Shown piece by piece: positions 26,226 to 39,368 of a DNA stretch of 64,000 nt. The stretch's first letter is position 1, and each line of letters opens with the position of its first letter. Made by a program: the position numbers and the translations under genes. Location of the stretch: NCBI GenBank assembly GCA_008360955.1, contig LUCM01006285.1:57566-121565 (forward strand), given 5' to 3'. The stretch is from Fasciolopsis buskii (taxonomy: Eukaryota; Platyhelminthes; Trematoda; Plagiorchiida; Fasciolidae). The notes under the pieces were generated by a model. It made no database searches, was not told the origin of the DNA, and was given only the letters and a program-made list of their open reading frames with translations.

Positions 26226-26938
26226 GAACGGATATTCATGATCCTCTCTACGGTACCATGAAACCGGGAGGCAAATGATGGACTATTTGTGAGAGCCAAA
26301 CTGCGCACTTCGTAGAGTGCACAACGATTGCAATAACAACCACGCTACTAACAAACGGTCGTTATGGGCTTGCCAATCAATTGTGCTTGCACCCAACCGG
26401 GTCAGACTGACGGGACTGTGCAGGAAAGATCTGTTCGCTGATAGGCGAAAGGACGTGATGGCATAGCCCCATAGGTACATGTCCAGGACGTGTGGCTAGT
26501 CCACACAAGTCACATACCACCTCAGCCACAAATTTCCCATATCCTCCTCTTGCATGATTGCATTTCCCGTTCATGCGACTCATTTACGACATTTGACTGA
26601 ACTGCATACGGAAACGCGCGTTGACATAACGGGAAAGAGGTTGTGCCAGAAGGTAGATTCATCAACAGACATCGTTTGTAGCAATAAGACTATTTGGAGT
26701 GCACGTTCGTTCGATAAACAACCTGCGGTTGCATGACCGTAAATGGTATAAAGGTAGTTGCTTTTGGCTGATTAGGAATACTCCCTCATTACTATAAAGT
26801 GATTCAGCAGCATTCAAACACTGCCAAACACTATCAGAAGATTGTACAAACGGTGAAAAAATAAACGGTCACATCTATGGGACACTTGAAACTTGGTTCG
26901 AGAAAAACTGAATCAAATAGCTAGATGTTGTCAATTCG

Positions 26939-26980
26939 CACGCACACACACACACACACCAGCACAGCACAGCACAGCAA
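26939..26980. repeat. (AC)n then (CAGCA)n tract
   Basis: AC units followed by four AGCAC-type units. Confidence 0.85.
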
Positions 26981-28409
26981 ACAGAGTAGTCTATGCAAAA
27001 GTTTAATCTCACCGCGGTCCATTTACGTCCCTTTTTTGGTTCACAAGAAAATCAGTTCGGGTTGCTTGCTTGCCCGAAATTGGTTACCGGTAAATTATTA
27101 AAAGGTGAACGTGCCAGACAGGGGATGGGCTCGGCCAAACGTTTTTGTTTATTGACTGTCCGATCCGTTCGGTTCAAAATGAACACACTGATTAGTGCCA
27201 GCCCAGACAAATTGACAAGTCTACCGCAAGATCTAAAATTGGCCTTCGGACCACGGAAATTTTTGCTCGGTCTTCGTACAGACGGTGTTCACAAAGGCAA
27301 CGAGCGTGACTCCTTCGAAAACCGCAGAATGAGCTGACCTCGGTAGACCTGCGTGGACGACTTTGTCTCGTGGTGGACATTTGCTTATCGAGAGTGAATC
27401 CGGCTGAACGATTAGGATGGTTTGCACAAACCCCTCGGCGCGAACGCATGCACCGGCTAGAGAAACATCTCCCAGTCAATGAATATCAGACCTGAGTAAC
27501 TGTACTGGGACTGGAAATCAGTGGCTTCGAGGAGAGAAAAGGTTGGTCGACCAAACGTGCCCACCGATTTTGGAAAGTATCGAACGTAGGGAGTCGTTAT
27601 GACGTCTGACGGGATAGCAACAACCGAGGTGAAGTGTCACGCTGCTGTGACACAAGGATATGAAATAACAAGAAGGATGGATGGGCATCATGCAACCGCG
27701 TTCAAAGAGATCTCATGCCCAAGTCTGTGGTGATCGTATAATTGGTCTCCTTCACACGGCCAAATTACGTCACCGGTGAGTTTTCATGGACCAAACCGAA
27801 TGAGCAAACTCCACTATGTCCGGAAATGTTGTTCGTTCTGAACAAGATGAGGAACAATGCTGACATGTTGAGGTAGTTTACGATTTAGAATAGAATATTC
27901 GAGTTTTCTTGAAGTATGCCTCATCTTCTTGTTACCCATGGTCGAACCACTAGATTCTCGAGAAAATAAAAAAATCTGGGTCTCATTCCAAACTGTCGTC
28001 AATAGGGAAGAGATCGTTTCAAACAAAAGTAACGCAACCAGTGAGTGGATGAAATCCAACGTGTCACGTGTGCATATCGTTCGATTTCATTGCACTGTTA
28101 CGTACAATGAAAATCGGCCAGTTTTACTCAGCAGAACGCCTAAGTGGCTCAACAAGGACAGTCGAATGCAAAAGCAATAGTTTAGGTGAGATGTCAGAGA
28201 TGAAACACAACTGGATTTCAACGCTAACTTTGCAGGTACACGAAGTCCTGACTGGACCCATTTATGGTGGGAAGATCGTGCGTAATCACACTGGAGAATT
28301 TCCTGACTCCTGTTTGGAGGCCGCTGCAGCATTTGCATGTCACCGTTTACGGTTCCGGCAAGACGGAGAAACCGCATATTGAACACTACATGTTCGATAC
28401 TAGGCTTAC

Positions 28410-28507
28410 CTTCATTTCGCAAGATTTCGGATAAGAACTTATGGACTGAGTGAGTGACTTGAGCGACTAGTTGTGGAGTGAATTCGAATCGTCCGGGTTG
28501 CCGCTGG
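28410..28507 (-). CDS. Exon-like segment inside troponin intron 5, gene unknown
   Basis: 98 nt between a TATTCTAG acceptor and the donor GAAG|GTAAGCC, coding 32 residues: QRQPGRFEFTPQLVAQV, then HSVHKFLSEILRNE. Codon use is balanced like the real exons. It enters at phase 2 and leaves at phase 1, so it cannot be a cassette between troponin exons 5 and 6, both of which are phase 0 at their join. It could belong to a nested gene on the same strand, or be an old gene fragment. I recognise no domain. Confidence 0.3.
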
Positions 28508-28805
28508 CTAGAATACATGAGCACTGGCAGCACTAAGCCGTTTACCTCTCCTTTTTGAGACCAGTTGGCCTAAACCTATAAAACTTTCTAATTCACCATG
28601 ATTAAATGACACCATTGTGAATCGCTGAAGATTGACTTGTTTCCCAACCTGAGTCTCGTTGTTTTCCGAAAGACGAGTGACATGAGCGATTGACAAATCA
28701 TCACGGCTACCCTCAACAGTGTTGCGCACGTGCTTGGAATGTTTTGCTCCGCTCATCTGCATGATAAAATACGCCGTTGACCACTTGAACTACGGAAGGA
28801 TGAAG

Positions 28806-28891
28806 TTCAGTGTGCGTGCGTGTGTGCATGTGTGCGTGTTTATGTGTATGTTTTATATGTATTTGTGTATGTTTATGTATTTGTATTTGTA

Positions 28892-28946
<55 letters not shown>

Positions 28947-28973
28947 GTGTGTGTATGTGTATGTGTATTTGTA

Positions 28974-29022
<49 letters not shown>

Positions 29023-29180
29023 GTGTACGTATGTGTGTGTATGTGCATGTGTACGTATGTGTGTGTGTATGTGCATGTGTATTTTCTAATATATCTGTTT
29101 GTCTGTTTTGCGTATGCGTGTGTGTGCATGTGTATGCATGTGTGTGCGTGTGTGTTTATGTGCATGTGTATGTTTGTATG
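28806..29180. repeat. Large ATGTGT hexamer array
   Basis: Repeated ATGTGT with TATTTG and GTGTAC variants over about 370 bases. All three frames are open on one strand and give Tyr/Val, Met/Cys or Cys/Val repeats; these are not genes. Confidence 0.95.
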
Positions 29181-29336
29181 GATTTCAGAGCGGTTAATTT
29201 CGATTTGTGTGAATAGTTCACATGGGATGATGAGTAGTTGGCATTGATCGAATGTGGGACCACGTATAGAACGCGATGAATGTAGCCAGAATTGAATTGT
29301 TTTGTATTGTATCCCATTGGTTTTGATTGTTCCGGA

Positions 29337-29391
29337 TCAGGTCGGGTCGGGCCGATTCGAGTCGGATCGAGTTGGGTCGGATCGGGTGGGA
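29337..29391. repeat. GGTCG-type tandem array
   Basis: Imperfect units of GGGTCGGATCG. Confidence 0.8.
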
Positions 29392-29465
29392 TCATGGTGC
29401 ATAAGATCAGTTTGTGTTCAGATGAGAATTGGATGTGAACGGAATAGATTAGAATTGTGTGCAGT

Positions 29466-29500
29466 GGGATGGGATGGGATGGGATGGGATGGGATGGGGT
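29466..29500. repeat. (GGGAT)n minisatellite
   Basis: Seven GGGAT units decaying to GGAGT. Confidence 0.9.
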
Positions 29501-29566
29501 GGAGTAGAGTGGAATTCGCTTTGTTTATGTGTCCGGATGATATGATTCAAATGAAATACGAAGCAT

Positions 29567-29567
29567 N
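29567..29567. other. Undetermined base
   Basis: The only N in the window, just after the arrays at 28.8-29.5 kb, which suggests an uncertain assembly here. Confidence 0.95.
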
Positions 29568-29704
29568 CAAGTTTGTTTTATCATTTGAAACTGGGTAAGA
29601 CTAAAATATTTCTTTATTTTGTTTTGGGAGGGGGAGGAGGAGGAGTAAATGTCTGCGACCGACTGGCTTGTTTGATTTTGCTCGATTGGATCAACTACTA
29701 ACGG

Positions 29705-29879
29705 CTAATCGATAGGTTTAATTTCGTCTGACCAAATGCGTGCTAAAATTTCATTAGCTATTGATCTGTCACTCTGATCGCTGCTTGCTGACCAGCATTT
29801 GTCTTTGATTCTAGACCAACGATGTTTGAGCTTCTCGGACTTTGTGATGCTTTCCCATTCCTCGGTTTGGCAACGACAC
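29705..29879 (-). CDS. Exon-like segment ending in a stop, inside intron 5, gene unknown
   Basis: After an AG at 29880-29881 the minus strand reads CRCQTEEWESITKSEK, then WSRIKDKCWSASSDQ and a last part ending IWSDEIKPID before TAG. The mix of charged residues and Trp looks protein-like, not repeat-derived. It lies 1.2 kb upstream, in transcription order, of the segment at 28410-28507, but because it ends in a stop the two cannot be consecutive exons of one reading frame. No family recognised; an old transposon or gene fragment is equally possible. Confidence 0.25.
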
Positions 29880-30088
29880 CTACGCAATTAAAATCGAGGA
29901 AGGAAGTTATTTTACTATTCTGACCAAGTGAAGCGTCGAAAGCAATTCGCTCGTGTAACGAACGTGTTTGTCAACCAAACAATTCATGACATGGCGTGTT
30001 GTAACTATTCGTTTTGCTCGACTCATCGCAGCTACAAGCACACATTGGAAGGGGTGCTAGTTCAATTCCTGACTTCCGCAGTATGTTG

Positions 30089-30114
30089 GTGTGTGTGTGT
30101 GTGTGTGTGTGTGC
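30089..30114. repeat. (GT)n microsatellite
   Basis: Thirteen GT units. Confidence 0.9.
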
Positions 30115-31914
30115 ACGCAGTAGTCTTTGACTATCTTTTATTGGTCTCTGACTGAGGGTTGGTAACTGAGACTCAGAGAACAGGTCCCTCGAATTTTTCC
30201 AACCAAAAGCCCCCAACCCCTCGAGGTTTATGCGAAGTTTTCTGTGGCGCTTGATTCTGAAATGATGGCAGACTACATTCATAAATTAAACCCAAACACG
30301 GTGCGTGTGAGGCGCAACAGGTGTAACAAGGTTGATTCACTCAGGTGAATCGGTACCCTAGGTTGTGCCATGGGAAAATTTCTCAACCACATAAAAACGG
30401 GATACACAAAAACGATTGTATTAGGTGCAAACATAACGAATTATCGTACAAAAAATCACGTTCACATAGCTGATTACTTTTTCGGTCATTTAGCAGAAGT
30501 AGATTTGTCTAAGGCAAAAATACATTCGAGCATCGTGAACACGTCTGAACAGTGTTCGTTTCATCTCGAGCCGATGCTACTGTTCTGAGCCCAACTGTTA
30601 CAAATTCAACTACCCATATGATAGAAACTAGGCTGACAAATCATCCGCTGCCGTTGATCTGACTGTGCGGTTTACATGTGACTTAACCTAAGCGGTCAGA
30701 TTACCCAAACGGATCTGATATTTCCCGCTTGTGGTATCCTGCACACATATGACGTCGGTTATCGAGAAACACGAACTTCTTCTGAAAGATGATCCATGGC
30801 TTCAAGGCCAAATCAAACACCAAAGAAAACCACTAATGTTTCGTTCAGGAAATTTCCCACACGTCTGTGGCTGGTGCGCTACTGACTAACGTGTTTTTTG
30901 AGCCAAGGAAACTAACGGTTAGTCAGAGGCTGTTTAAAAATGTACGGAATCTACTGAGCAATGAACCATGGTTACCAAACGAGGACCGGAAACAAACCGA
31001 CCAAGGTACGAGTCCCTTCCGTTTCGGATTCCAAAAATAGAGTTACCTTAGTGACCGGGTGGTTGGTGTTTGGATGGCATTATCGAAACTAGAGCTAACA
31101 TGAACAACGGTAGACATCCACAAACACCAGGACGTGAAGAGCTAATTTTTTGTTCCTGTCGAAACCCTCAACAAATCCGAGGGCTTTTAGGCTTGGATCG
31201 TTGGCCGAAAGTGAACGGCTCAGTAAACCAGATACACACTCGTTTTATTGTGTAGCAGTTTGACGGAGTAAAAAGTGGTTCAGTTTCGCTACTAATGTCT
31301 ATTGTAGCCGGTTACAACTATTCCGCGAATACACAAACACTGTTTTCGCGTTTCATTCATCAACGGCCGGTTTGATTACTACCGATAGTGACCGTTTCAT
31401 TTGATGTTTACAACTGAGTCTGTTTGCTTTTGTTTAATTTTCGTTCGCGTCGGACTTCAAGTGCCAAAAAAAACACCAGCAATAACTAGTGCACAGTTTT
31501 CTTCTTTTCTTCGGCGACTACGGAGTTGAGGGAATCTAATTTGTCAAAACTATTTCCGTACTGGATCACGAACTCCCCGGGGGACAATGAGTCAACAGAT
31601 CGGAGGTGGTTCGGCTGACCTATGGACTGTCAGATTTTGGAACAACGAAACTCGAGACATCACCAGTTCTTGTCTGTTTTAGTGCTGGAAACGTACACGG
31701 AATTCGTCTGAATTGGGGAATTTGTCCAAAACAAAACAAAAATGGTGTTCACAATTTCGTTCCCGACGTAAACGACTGACACGGCCGTAATGGCCGCGGC
31801 GTTTTGGACAGGGAGATATTCGTCTACTTTTACCTGGTTATGAATTCCCATCTTCAAAAGCAAGAAGGCATGGGAAGGGTTGGACAAAACTGTACTGGGT
31901 CCACGGACCGGACG

Positions 31915-32140
31915 AGCGGCTATATCCGCGTAACGGGTCGGATGCACCCGCGGGAAATTGTGTTCATCCACCTGTATTCGAAACACAGTGCTGACAACAA
32001 ACAATTCATACTTTCGGATCTTGTGCCTTCTATGTGGAGGCCAATTTTGCCTCGCGGATGACAAACGTTCGACGAATCACCGCCTAATTCTTAAATGGAA
32101 TCATTATCGATCCACACCCCTTGTAATTCAAATGAAAAAC
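31915..32140 (+). repeat. Dispersed repeat, copy 3
   Basis: GAAATTGTGTTCATCCACC, CATACTTTCGGATC, GACGAATCACC, AATTCTTAAATGG and CTTGTAATTCAAATG match copy 1 in order. A 134-codon minus-strand frame (31660-32064) overlaps it and may be chance or a relic of the element's own gene. Confidence 0.55.
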
Positions 32141-34049
32141 AAACAGTCATTTGCTATCGGAAATGGACATGGGAGGTCGGAACTCACGGCTGCTTTGGAT
32201 TCACGTTCTTTTCGAACCTGTTAAAATCAAAAGAGAATGACAGGGAGAGAGGGATAGAAAACGTCACACTTAGGGCAATCTCGTATTTGTTGTTCGGTTG
32301 ACAGGAATTTGTGTGAGCCGAGAATGCGATAAAAAACAAGGGGGGACAGCACGAATATAGGGAATGGACGGAAAACGAAACATACACGAAACATGCACAC
32401 AGAAATACACTAATATAATTACGACCCAGCAGTTATTACCCTGGCGATTGGACGTGGAAGTAGCAAGTTCGTGTCCCATTTCTGGAATCACCACTCTCGG
32501 TCCCTTCCCAGATCGACAGCATTTTCATAGCCGTGGACTCTACCAGAAATGTTTTGTAGATTATTTCAGGGTAAAAAGCAGCTCTTATTTTTAAACTTGC
32601 TGTTGAGTCGCTTGCACCTGGACAGCAATGAAATTGTCTAGGAAATGATCTCCATAACTACCTTAGGTTGAATAGCGTCCAATCAATATTCCGAATTTCG
32701 CTCTTCTGTCAGCCACTCCCAGTTCTAGAACACATTATCCGACCCCACTAGCTCAAATGAGAACAACAAAAATCAAACGAGACAGAATCTCGTTTCACTA
32801 AATGAAATGACTACGCGTTTAGTGGTCAATTTAATTGCATATTTGCGCCTGTGTGGCTGTCATAATTCCATCGGCTCTCCCGATTGCGCGTTGACTGGCC
32901 CATCTTGTTCAGCGCATTTCAGCCGATTTACTTCATGTAATTTTCTTGTCAAATCCGGACCGTCCATCCTGATTGGTTGGCCCAGCTCACAACATGGCCT
33001 TCACAGTTTGCATATTCGCCTTCTGATCACGTCACTATGGCGACTGACCCTTGGTAGCCAATAGGATAACGCGGTCTCAGTTTGATCCTGCGTTCTGCAC
33101 TCGCAGGATGTCTGGCAGGATTGGGTTGCATCCACACCTGTCTATTGACCGCAACGTGTCTGGAATGATCCAATGTCACGCAACCACCGATAACAAAAGA
33201 GACATCTTTGTTGGACTCAGCCCCGATGCCAAGTACAACACCATCTCTTGACAGCTCACCTCACCTCACCTCGGTGATTGACTTCAATCAGGGATAACCG
33301 GGCCGTATACAGTGACATGGAGAGGGTCTCTGTTTTTGAAGATCCAAGGGGGAACGTTTTGATTCAACAGTCTGATCCATAAAGTGGTGAGATCTTAACT
33401 GAGCACTGGAACGTGATCGAAGCAACCGTGGAGAGAATTCTGTTGGCCCGTATTTAAAAAACTGGTTGATTTCTGTACACGGTTTTACTCCTCCGGTCTA
33501 TAAATTACTGGTTCAAAGTCGACATCATTAATTTGTTCCACACAGTCAGAGGAGCTAGCGGAACCTGAAGGGAGCAGTATTTAGTCGGGAGCTGCTCAAC
33601 TTAGACGAGCAATAACTGTCAAATGCAGTACGACAGCTATTCCCACCCAACACCAAAAGCCCCAGGACATTTCAAAATCGTCAATTTGCCATATAGTTTC
33701 TAGTCGTTAGGTTATTCTTTCATCTATCGCCTGCACGTGTATGAGCAGCAAAATTGAACGACTCTTGAACAAGCCTCTGGTTCATCTCTTTAATTCAAAA
33801 CAGTATGGTGATGAATTGAGTCACGATAACTAGCAAACTCGAGTGTCAAGGTCAAATTCCAGTCAGTGCGGTGCACTTTCAGCGCATTCGCAGTGGATCG
33901 CGAACTCGGAGTGAACTAGTCTGAGTCAAACGCCCAACCATCTACTCCTTCGTCGTGGCAGTCAGTAACGGTGCCCCGGTGCCTGATGGGAACTCAAAAC
34001 CATCATGGGGCAGTTGTTTCATCCTGTGTTCGGGTTCAATAGACCGTTG

Positions 34050-34205
34050 ACATCTTAGTGGCCAAGCCCTCGACTCCTTCGTATGTCTCGCCTGTTCTTT
34101 CCCATTTCAGGTGCGGTGGCCGTGCTACACAAGTGATTTCTAACCAGGATGAAACCGACATGTCGTGTTTTCATGGTTTATTAAAGATGGGGCGATGTTT
34201 GATAC
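34050..34205 (+). mobile_element. Second SINE family, copy
   Basis: Shares GCGGTGG, CTAACCAGGATGAAACCG and TTTTCATGGTTTATTAAAG with the 59.27 kb copy in the same order. The head (TTAGTGGCCAAGCCCTCGAC) is degenerate. Confidence 0.6.
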
Positions 34206-34845
34206 CGCACAGGGAATAAGTTCGTGCTAACTCCAAACCCTACTACTCAGGTCAGAAAACTCTTGAGATTTACTTTATCCTTACTCCCATTCCGAGCCGT
34301 GGGCAAATGCAGCTTGTCCACTATGTCACCTCACATTTCGAGTACAAAATAATGAGAGGAAACCATTGTGGATCCCGCGCATTCAAATGGAACTTAGATT
34401 TCGGTGAATAACACAATCAATTCATGCGTAGAGAGACGAATGAGCGTACGTCAAGCTGTTGTGGAGAACCCAACACATCCTAGAGTCGTCTACAGGTGGT
34501 TGATATGTGATCAGTAACGCACGCAAACGACTTTCGAGGTCATAAATTAGGTTCATTTAAAACTCGTAGAACTGGTAACCGAGCTAGGCGTAATGTAGAG
34601 ACATAAATTTAGGCGAAAGCATACAGAACAATTCCTTGTTCCAATTTTTGGAAGAAGGTATTAATGAGTACAGTTCGGAACAGCAGTCTGACTAGTCATG
34701 CAATGCGTCCCCTGAAAAGTGAACTTTCCCGATCAACAAGCGACTGCTGAACAGGCCATTTCAGACGCTTGATAGGAAACCATTCTTCTTCTGACCATCA
34801 AATTAGACACATGACACACAAAAGCGAAACGGGTAGGACACTTAC

Positions 34846-34890
34846 TTCTTCACGTTCTCTTTCCAGTTTCCTACGACGCTCTTCTTCTTC
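34846..34890 (-). CDS. Troponin T-like gene, exon 5 (45 nt microexon, phase 0-0)
   Basis: Fifteen codons, EEEERRRKLEREREE, between the acceptor CTTTTCTCACAG and the donor GTAAGT. Such Glu/Arg/Lys runs are typical of the long charged helix of invertebrate troponin T. The exon is phase 0 on both sides and joins directly to exon 6 in frame. Composition alone would also suit a caldesmon-like or tropomyosin-like rod. Confidence 0.7.
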
Positions 34891-37800
34891 CTGTGAGAAA
34901 AGTGGAAAATGGACCGGGGTTGAATGACAGTTATTTACATGCTGCGCAAGTAAGTACTCAATGCATCAACTCGGCAGTCGACAAACATCCCTTTCTGCCA
35001 CCTCTGGCGCGAACAGCTAAACTGGGCCGGCACAAACGTTGGTTCATCAGGCAAAAATAAATTGCCCATATTGTTCTGCGACAAGCAACAATCACTGATC
35101 GATTCTCTCCTGCTGACCGGTTTCATCCATCGTCATCCATTAACTTTCCCGTGCGGGGTCTTTTGCTCAGGTTATCGACTGACACAGTCAGTGCAATGCC
35201 ACCGCAGCTGTATTGATCTTTGACCGTAGTAATGATTACAATGAGTCAATTACCTCCCCCACTGTCAGACATTCTGATTGCAGCTCTCTTCCCCGCCACC
35301 CATTTAGATTTTCTGCCCAAATTTGATTTGCATTCCACATGTTACTGTTTACCTCGACCTTTTATTATCAAACTAGCTGTGTCCGTGGACATATCGTATC
35401 ACTGTTTCGTTTGATTGCTGAACGTAAATAAAGTTCGTGCCCACGTTGAATTGCATCATATCGTTTTATGGCTGAATTAAAATAACGTTTAAATGCAAAG
35501 CTGTAAGTCTAATTTGGACACAATGGGCTGGAATAAGACTAGCTCACCATTGGACGCATTTCATTGGCCAATTAGTCGTATCAGTCACCGGCACGTGACT
35601 GGTCACCTGTGTTCTCACACTGCGCGTGAAAAGAACCGAGGACAGACCTCGGTCGTGCATCTTAACACGCTAGCGTACAAACGCGGTGGATCGGCGGAAG
35701 GCAGGGAGCAAATTACCGGATGGTGACTGACACGATCACTTGACCAATCAGATGCATCGAACGGGGAGCGAAACTTGCCGCGGTCGCGTATTCTCAAACT
35801 GAAATTACAGTTTCTCATTTCAATGTTCTTTCTTTTCTGAATTCATTTTTAAAATGGTCTCGAGAAATTCGTTTCGGACGCACAGAAATTTGTACCCAAC
35901 AACTTCCGAATATTCCATGTGATATATCCGGAAGACCAAGCACGTTCCAGTACAACTTTTGTGGAACTTTAGTCGACAGAAAAGACCATGGTCAAACGTG
36001 TTACAGTGTTACAGTGCAACAACAGTTAAACTACCCGAAGTATCTTGGTCGAAAGCGTTTTGGTAGCACTCGGTTTCAAACAAAGATTCGCGAGACGAAA
36101 TCGGTTTCGATTCATCGTGTTCCTGATCGCACTTCTCTAATATACCAGAGATGGTAGACAAGCTAACTTCATTCCCGCGTTAAACGGGCCACCGGGAGCC
36201 GATCTCATTGATGTAGGTGGGTAAAATGACTCTCTGTGAGAATTGCAATAGACAAGCTCTCGTGCGACCCATCACACTTGTAAACTGAACTGAGTTCTCT
36301 ACGAACTGTGCAGTCGACCGTTTCCTGGTATTTAAATCTCACATTCGGTATTATCAAAGCGGAAAAGTTGCCTAATGCTTCTTCAATGTCACATGTCTTA
36401 CCAACGCGTAGCTAAGGCGTCAGAACCACAAAAAAGGAGTTTAGGTTGCGAAAAGGTTTGTGCCGGTCAGATCGACGTTATAATCTTGTTGATGAGTTTT
36501 CACACACCAGTGTGCAAGTGTAAAAACCAAGACCATTACATCTAGATGGCGCGGGAATTTATTGCTTAGTACCTACGGAAATTCCGTTTTTACAACATGT
36601 CTTCGCAGACACATCCCCCATATAGCCAAATGTGGCTCCCAGTAGACAAATGAGTGTGATTTTTTGGTGTCACGCACGGTTTTCGCCATCCTATGGGTAT
36701 AAGTGAAAATAGTAAAGTTGCCTTTCGCCAACTCGTCCGAGTGGACTTCCAGATTTACGGATTTGATAAGTGATCTTCGAGACTAGGTTGAAAATCCAAG
36801 CGACAGACATGCTGGACTCTCCCCACGTGAGTATGGTGGACAATAGGTTCCCACTGGATTCCGCACACACGGCTACTTTGGTAAACGGTGCACGGGGTGC
36901 AATAATTCGCGTGTGCGATTGTTTGTGTGATCCGTTGCAGGAGGATACCGAGCGGATCATTTTGCTCTCTCGACATGTGAATTATTCACAACAATTTGTC
37001 TCTAAACGAAGCAACAATGCCAATCTCGTGCCCATAGTGTGCGATTACGGGTTACACGGTCAGAGAGGACAAGGATACAATGAGTGAGCATCTGTACAAC
37101 AGTGGACTGTAAATTTATCTTAGTTGATGAATTAAAAAGACAGAAGTACTTCCCACTCGAAGATCTCACGTTGAAACGCGTCTGTTTTAGGTGGTAAGCT
37201 GGACGAAGTCCGAGCTGCCAGACGCTTGATTTATGTACATCTTTTCATGGGAACGGCAGTGCGCCGCCAGGCCCACATACGGTACACATGCAGGCGAACG
37301 TGCGCACGCACACGGGCACACAGCAGTCACGTCACGTGATTCAACCTAATTACAGTCGATCACTCCTGTAGCTGGCACAAAAAACGAGACTACATCAGTT
37401 TAGTGGCCCCTCTTTCTGCTGTCGACTGGATCATATGCCTTCGAAAAAAGCGGACCGTGCACTCTCTCGACCAGCGATTCCTATTTGGCGCCCAACTAAT
37501 CCACTGGTGTCATCCACATAGAGAAATTAACGTGCCGCAAGTAAGCGGTCACGCCTCATGCACCATTTGTCAGTCAACTGATAAAATGTCTCACTTGATC
37601 GAGAACACTGCGAATTGACAGTACGGGGAAATGGGACTACAGGTTAGTCCTTTATCGTTTGTGCAATTTCAGACTGATTTTGCTTGCGTCTGCCTAAAAC
37701 CGAATAAACGCACGTGGTAGACATTGCAGATCGCGGACAAATCCAGCGGACGTAAATTTCGTGACCCAGTAACGTGACTTGTTGGCCTAACGTGTTGGAT

Positions 37801-38626
37801 TTAGTTTCCGTCCGTTTGCTCAAATCCAAATGGGGGTTGCTGTAAACAGGCCATGGCTACTACACGATGGCTATGGTTTCTAAACGAGGAAAAGAACAGA
37901 CAGAAAATGGCCCCCTTCCATTTGGGCCTCGAATAGTGCGCCAAGTAAAACGATGGAATTGTGTATGATTGTAACGAAACAAACCAGATCATGTGATAAT
38001 GATCTAGGTGAGAATAATTAAAATCGATTGGTCGCGAATATCAGTGTGACATACACTGAGGAACACTCATAACGAAAAGACAGTGGTCATGTGACCAAGA
38101 AACCAGTCAGCCTTTACCCTTTAAAGCTGAAATGCACCTTCAAGGTAGCATTCGACTATTGAATTTCCCGTTTTTCGTGGATGATAACAGATTTCATTTT
38201 AGGTCATACTTGACAACAAAGCAGTGCAGAACGAGAAGCCTTAGTGCCAAAGATGGGTTTGATTTTGCGTAGCAAACACTCTCCCTGGTGAGTGCCACAA
38301 GTGAGTCGGGTCGCCGCGGTATACCGCGGAGAATTTCGCTCGTCAATAAAAGGATCATCGTCATGCAGGAAACATTACTAGATCACGTGAAACCTGCTGG
38401 CAATATGAAATGATGAAAATGCGTCAAATACTGAAGTACCGGTGACCAGTCCTCAACGGTTTGTGACTACCGTGTTTTGCTCCGATTTCTTGCATCCTAG
38501 GTTTTCTAAACGAAGTTTTGGAAAGGAGTACCAGAGGCGATCCCAACTTTGATTCGGACGTCTAGGAAGTGCGAACTCAGCCAAAAAGCAACAGATTACA
38601 ATGGACGATCAATGAATGACGTGGAA

Positions 38627-38653
38627 CAGGAGGAGGAGGAGGAGGAGGAGGAG
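38627..38653. repeat. (GGA)n tract
   Basis: Nine GGA units, giving false poly-Glu or poly-Pro frames. Confidence 0.9.
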
Positions 38654-39066
38654 TCCGGACAAGTTGACGAGCATGGCCAGTCGGTTGCTGTACGCTTTTC
38701 GAATTTCTCTTTTTGGTCGCACCGTTTTTATTTGTCACCACGATTTCCAATGACAACCTTCCTTTAATTAGATTAATGATTATATGGATCTTTGTGCGCA
38801 TATATATATATATGGATATATGCAATATAGTTCTTCCCATTGTATCTAAGTCTCTCTCTCATTCAAGAAGGGCCAACTTTTTCTATCCCATTGGTGTTTT
38901 CTCGAGAGCCCAGTGCCTTATTCTGTTCTCGTTGCACCACGTTTCACTCCTGTGCTTGCTCCAATGCTCCCAAAACTCGACGAGAAAGCGTCACGATTCC
39001 GGAAGCACTTTGAACAACGCTTCGGACAAGTGTAATCTAACAACTGTTTCACGTTACTCTGTCTAA

Positions 39067-39081
39067 CCTCCCCCCCCCCCC
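39067..39081. repeat. Poly-C run
   Basis: A C run near the plus-strand exon-like segment. A similar poly-G run is at 51040-51053. Confidence 0.85.
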
Positions 39082-39368
39082 GAAATACTGCCAGACTGGT
39101 GTCAATGACGAACTGCTTGGGCGACTCGAAGTGTTCTCGCGACACGCGCAAATGAGATGAGATGTGTCATTTTTGACAAATGGCACATTGTGACAGTTGG
39201 AAGACAAGTCGCCCTATCAATGAAAGTACGCTTGTGTCATTTGTTGGGATCATGAACAATAAGAGCCATTGTCTAAACAGAGGGCTCAAAATGACTTGTG
39301 AGTAGTGCGTAGAATTTACGTTTGCCTGCTTGACTGACTTCCCCTCGAATTTCTCCTTTCACGCACAG

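Larger units (their letters stand above)
24797..34845 (-). other. Intron 5 of the troponin T-like gene (10 kb)
   Basis: Contains the large ATGTGT array (28.8-29.2 kb), GGTCG- and GGGAT-type arrays, one undetermined base, two exon-like minus-strand segments (28410-28507, 29705-29879), a dispersed repeat at 31.9-32.1 kb, a SINE of the second family at 34.05-34.2 kb and a CACGTG/CCAAT cluster at 25.96-26.2 kb. Confidence 0.6.

Noticed and set aside
28087..28533. A 148-codon minus-strand frame
   Set aside because: Only the 98-nt stretch with splice-like borders looks coding; the rest reads through intron-like sequence with no domain.
28719..29247. Long open frames of up to 165 codons on both strands
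   Set aside because: They are translations of the ATGTGT microsatellite (Tyr/Val, Met/Cys, Ile/His repeats) with no stop by composition.
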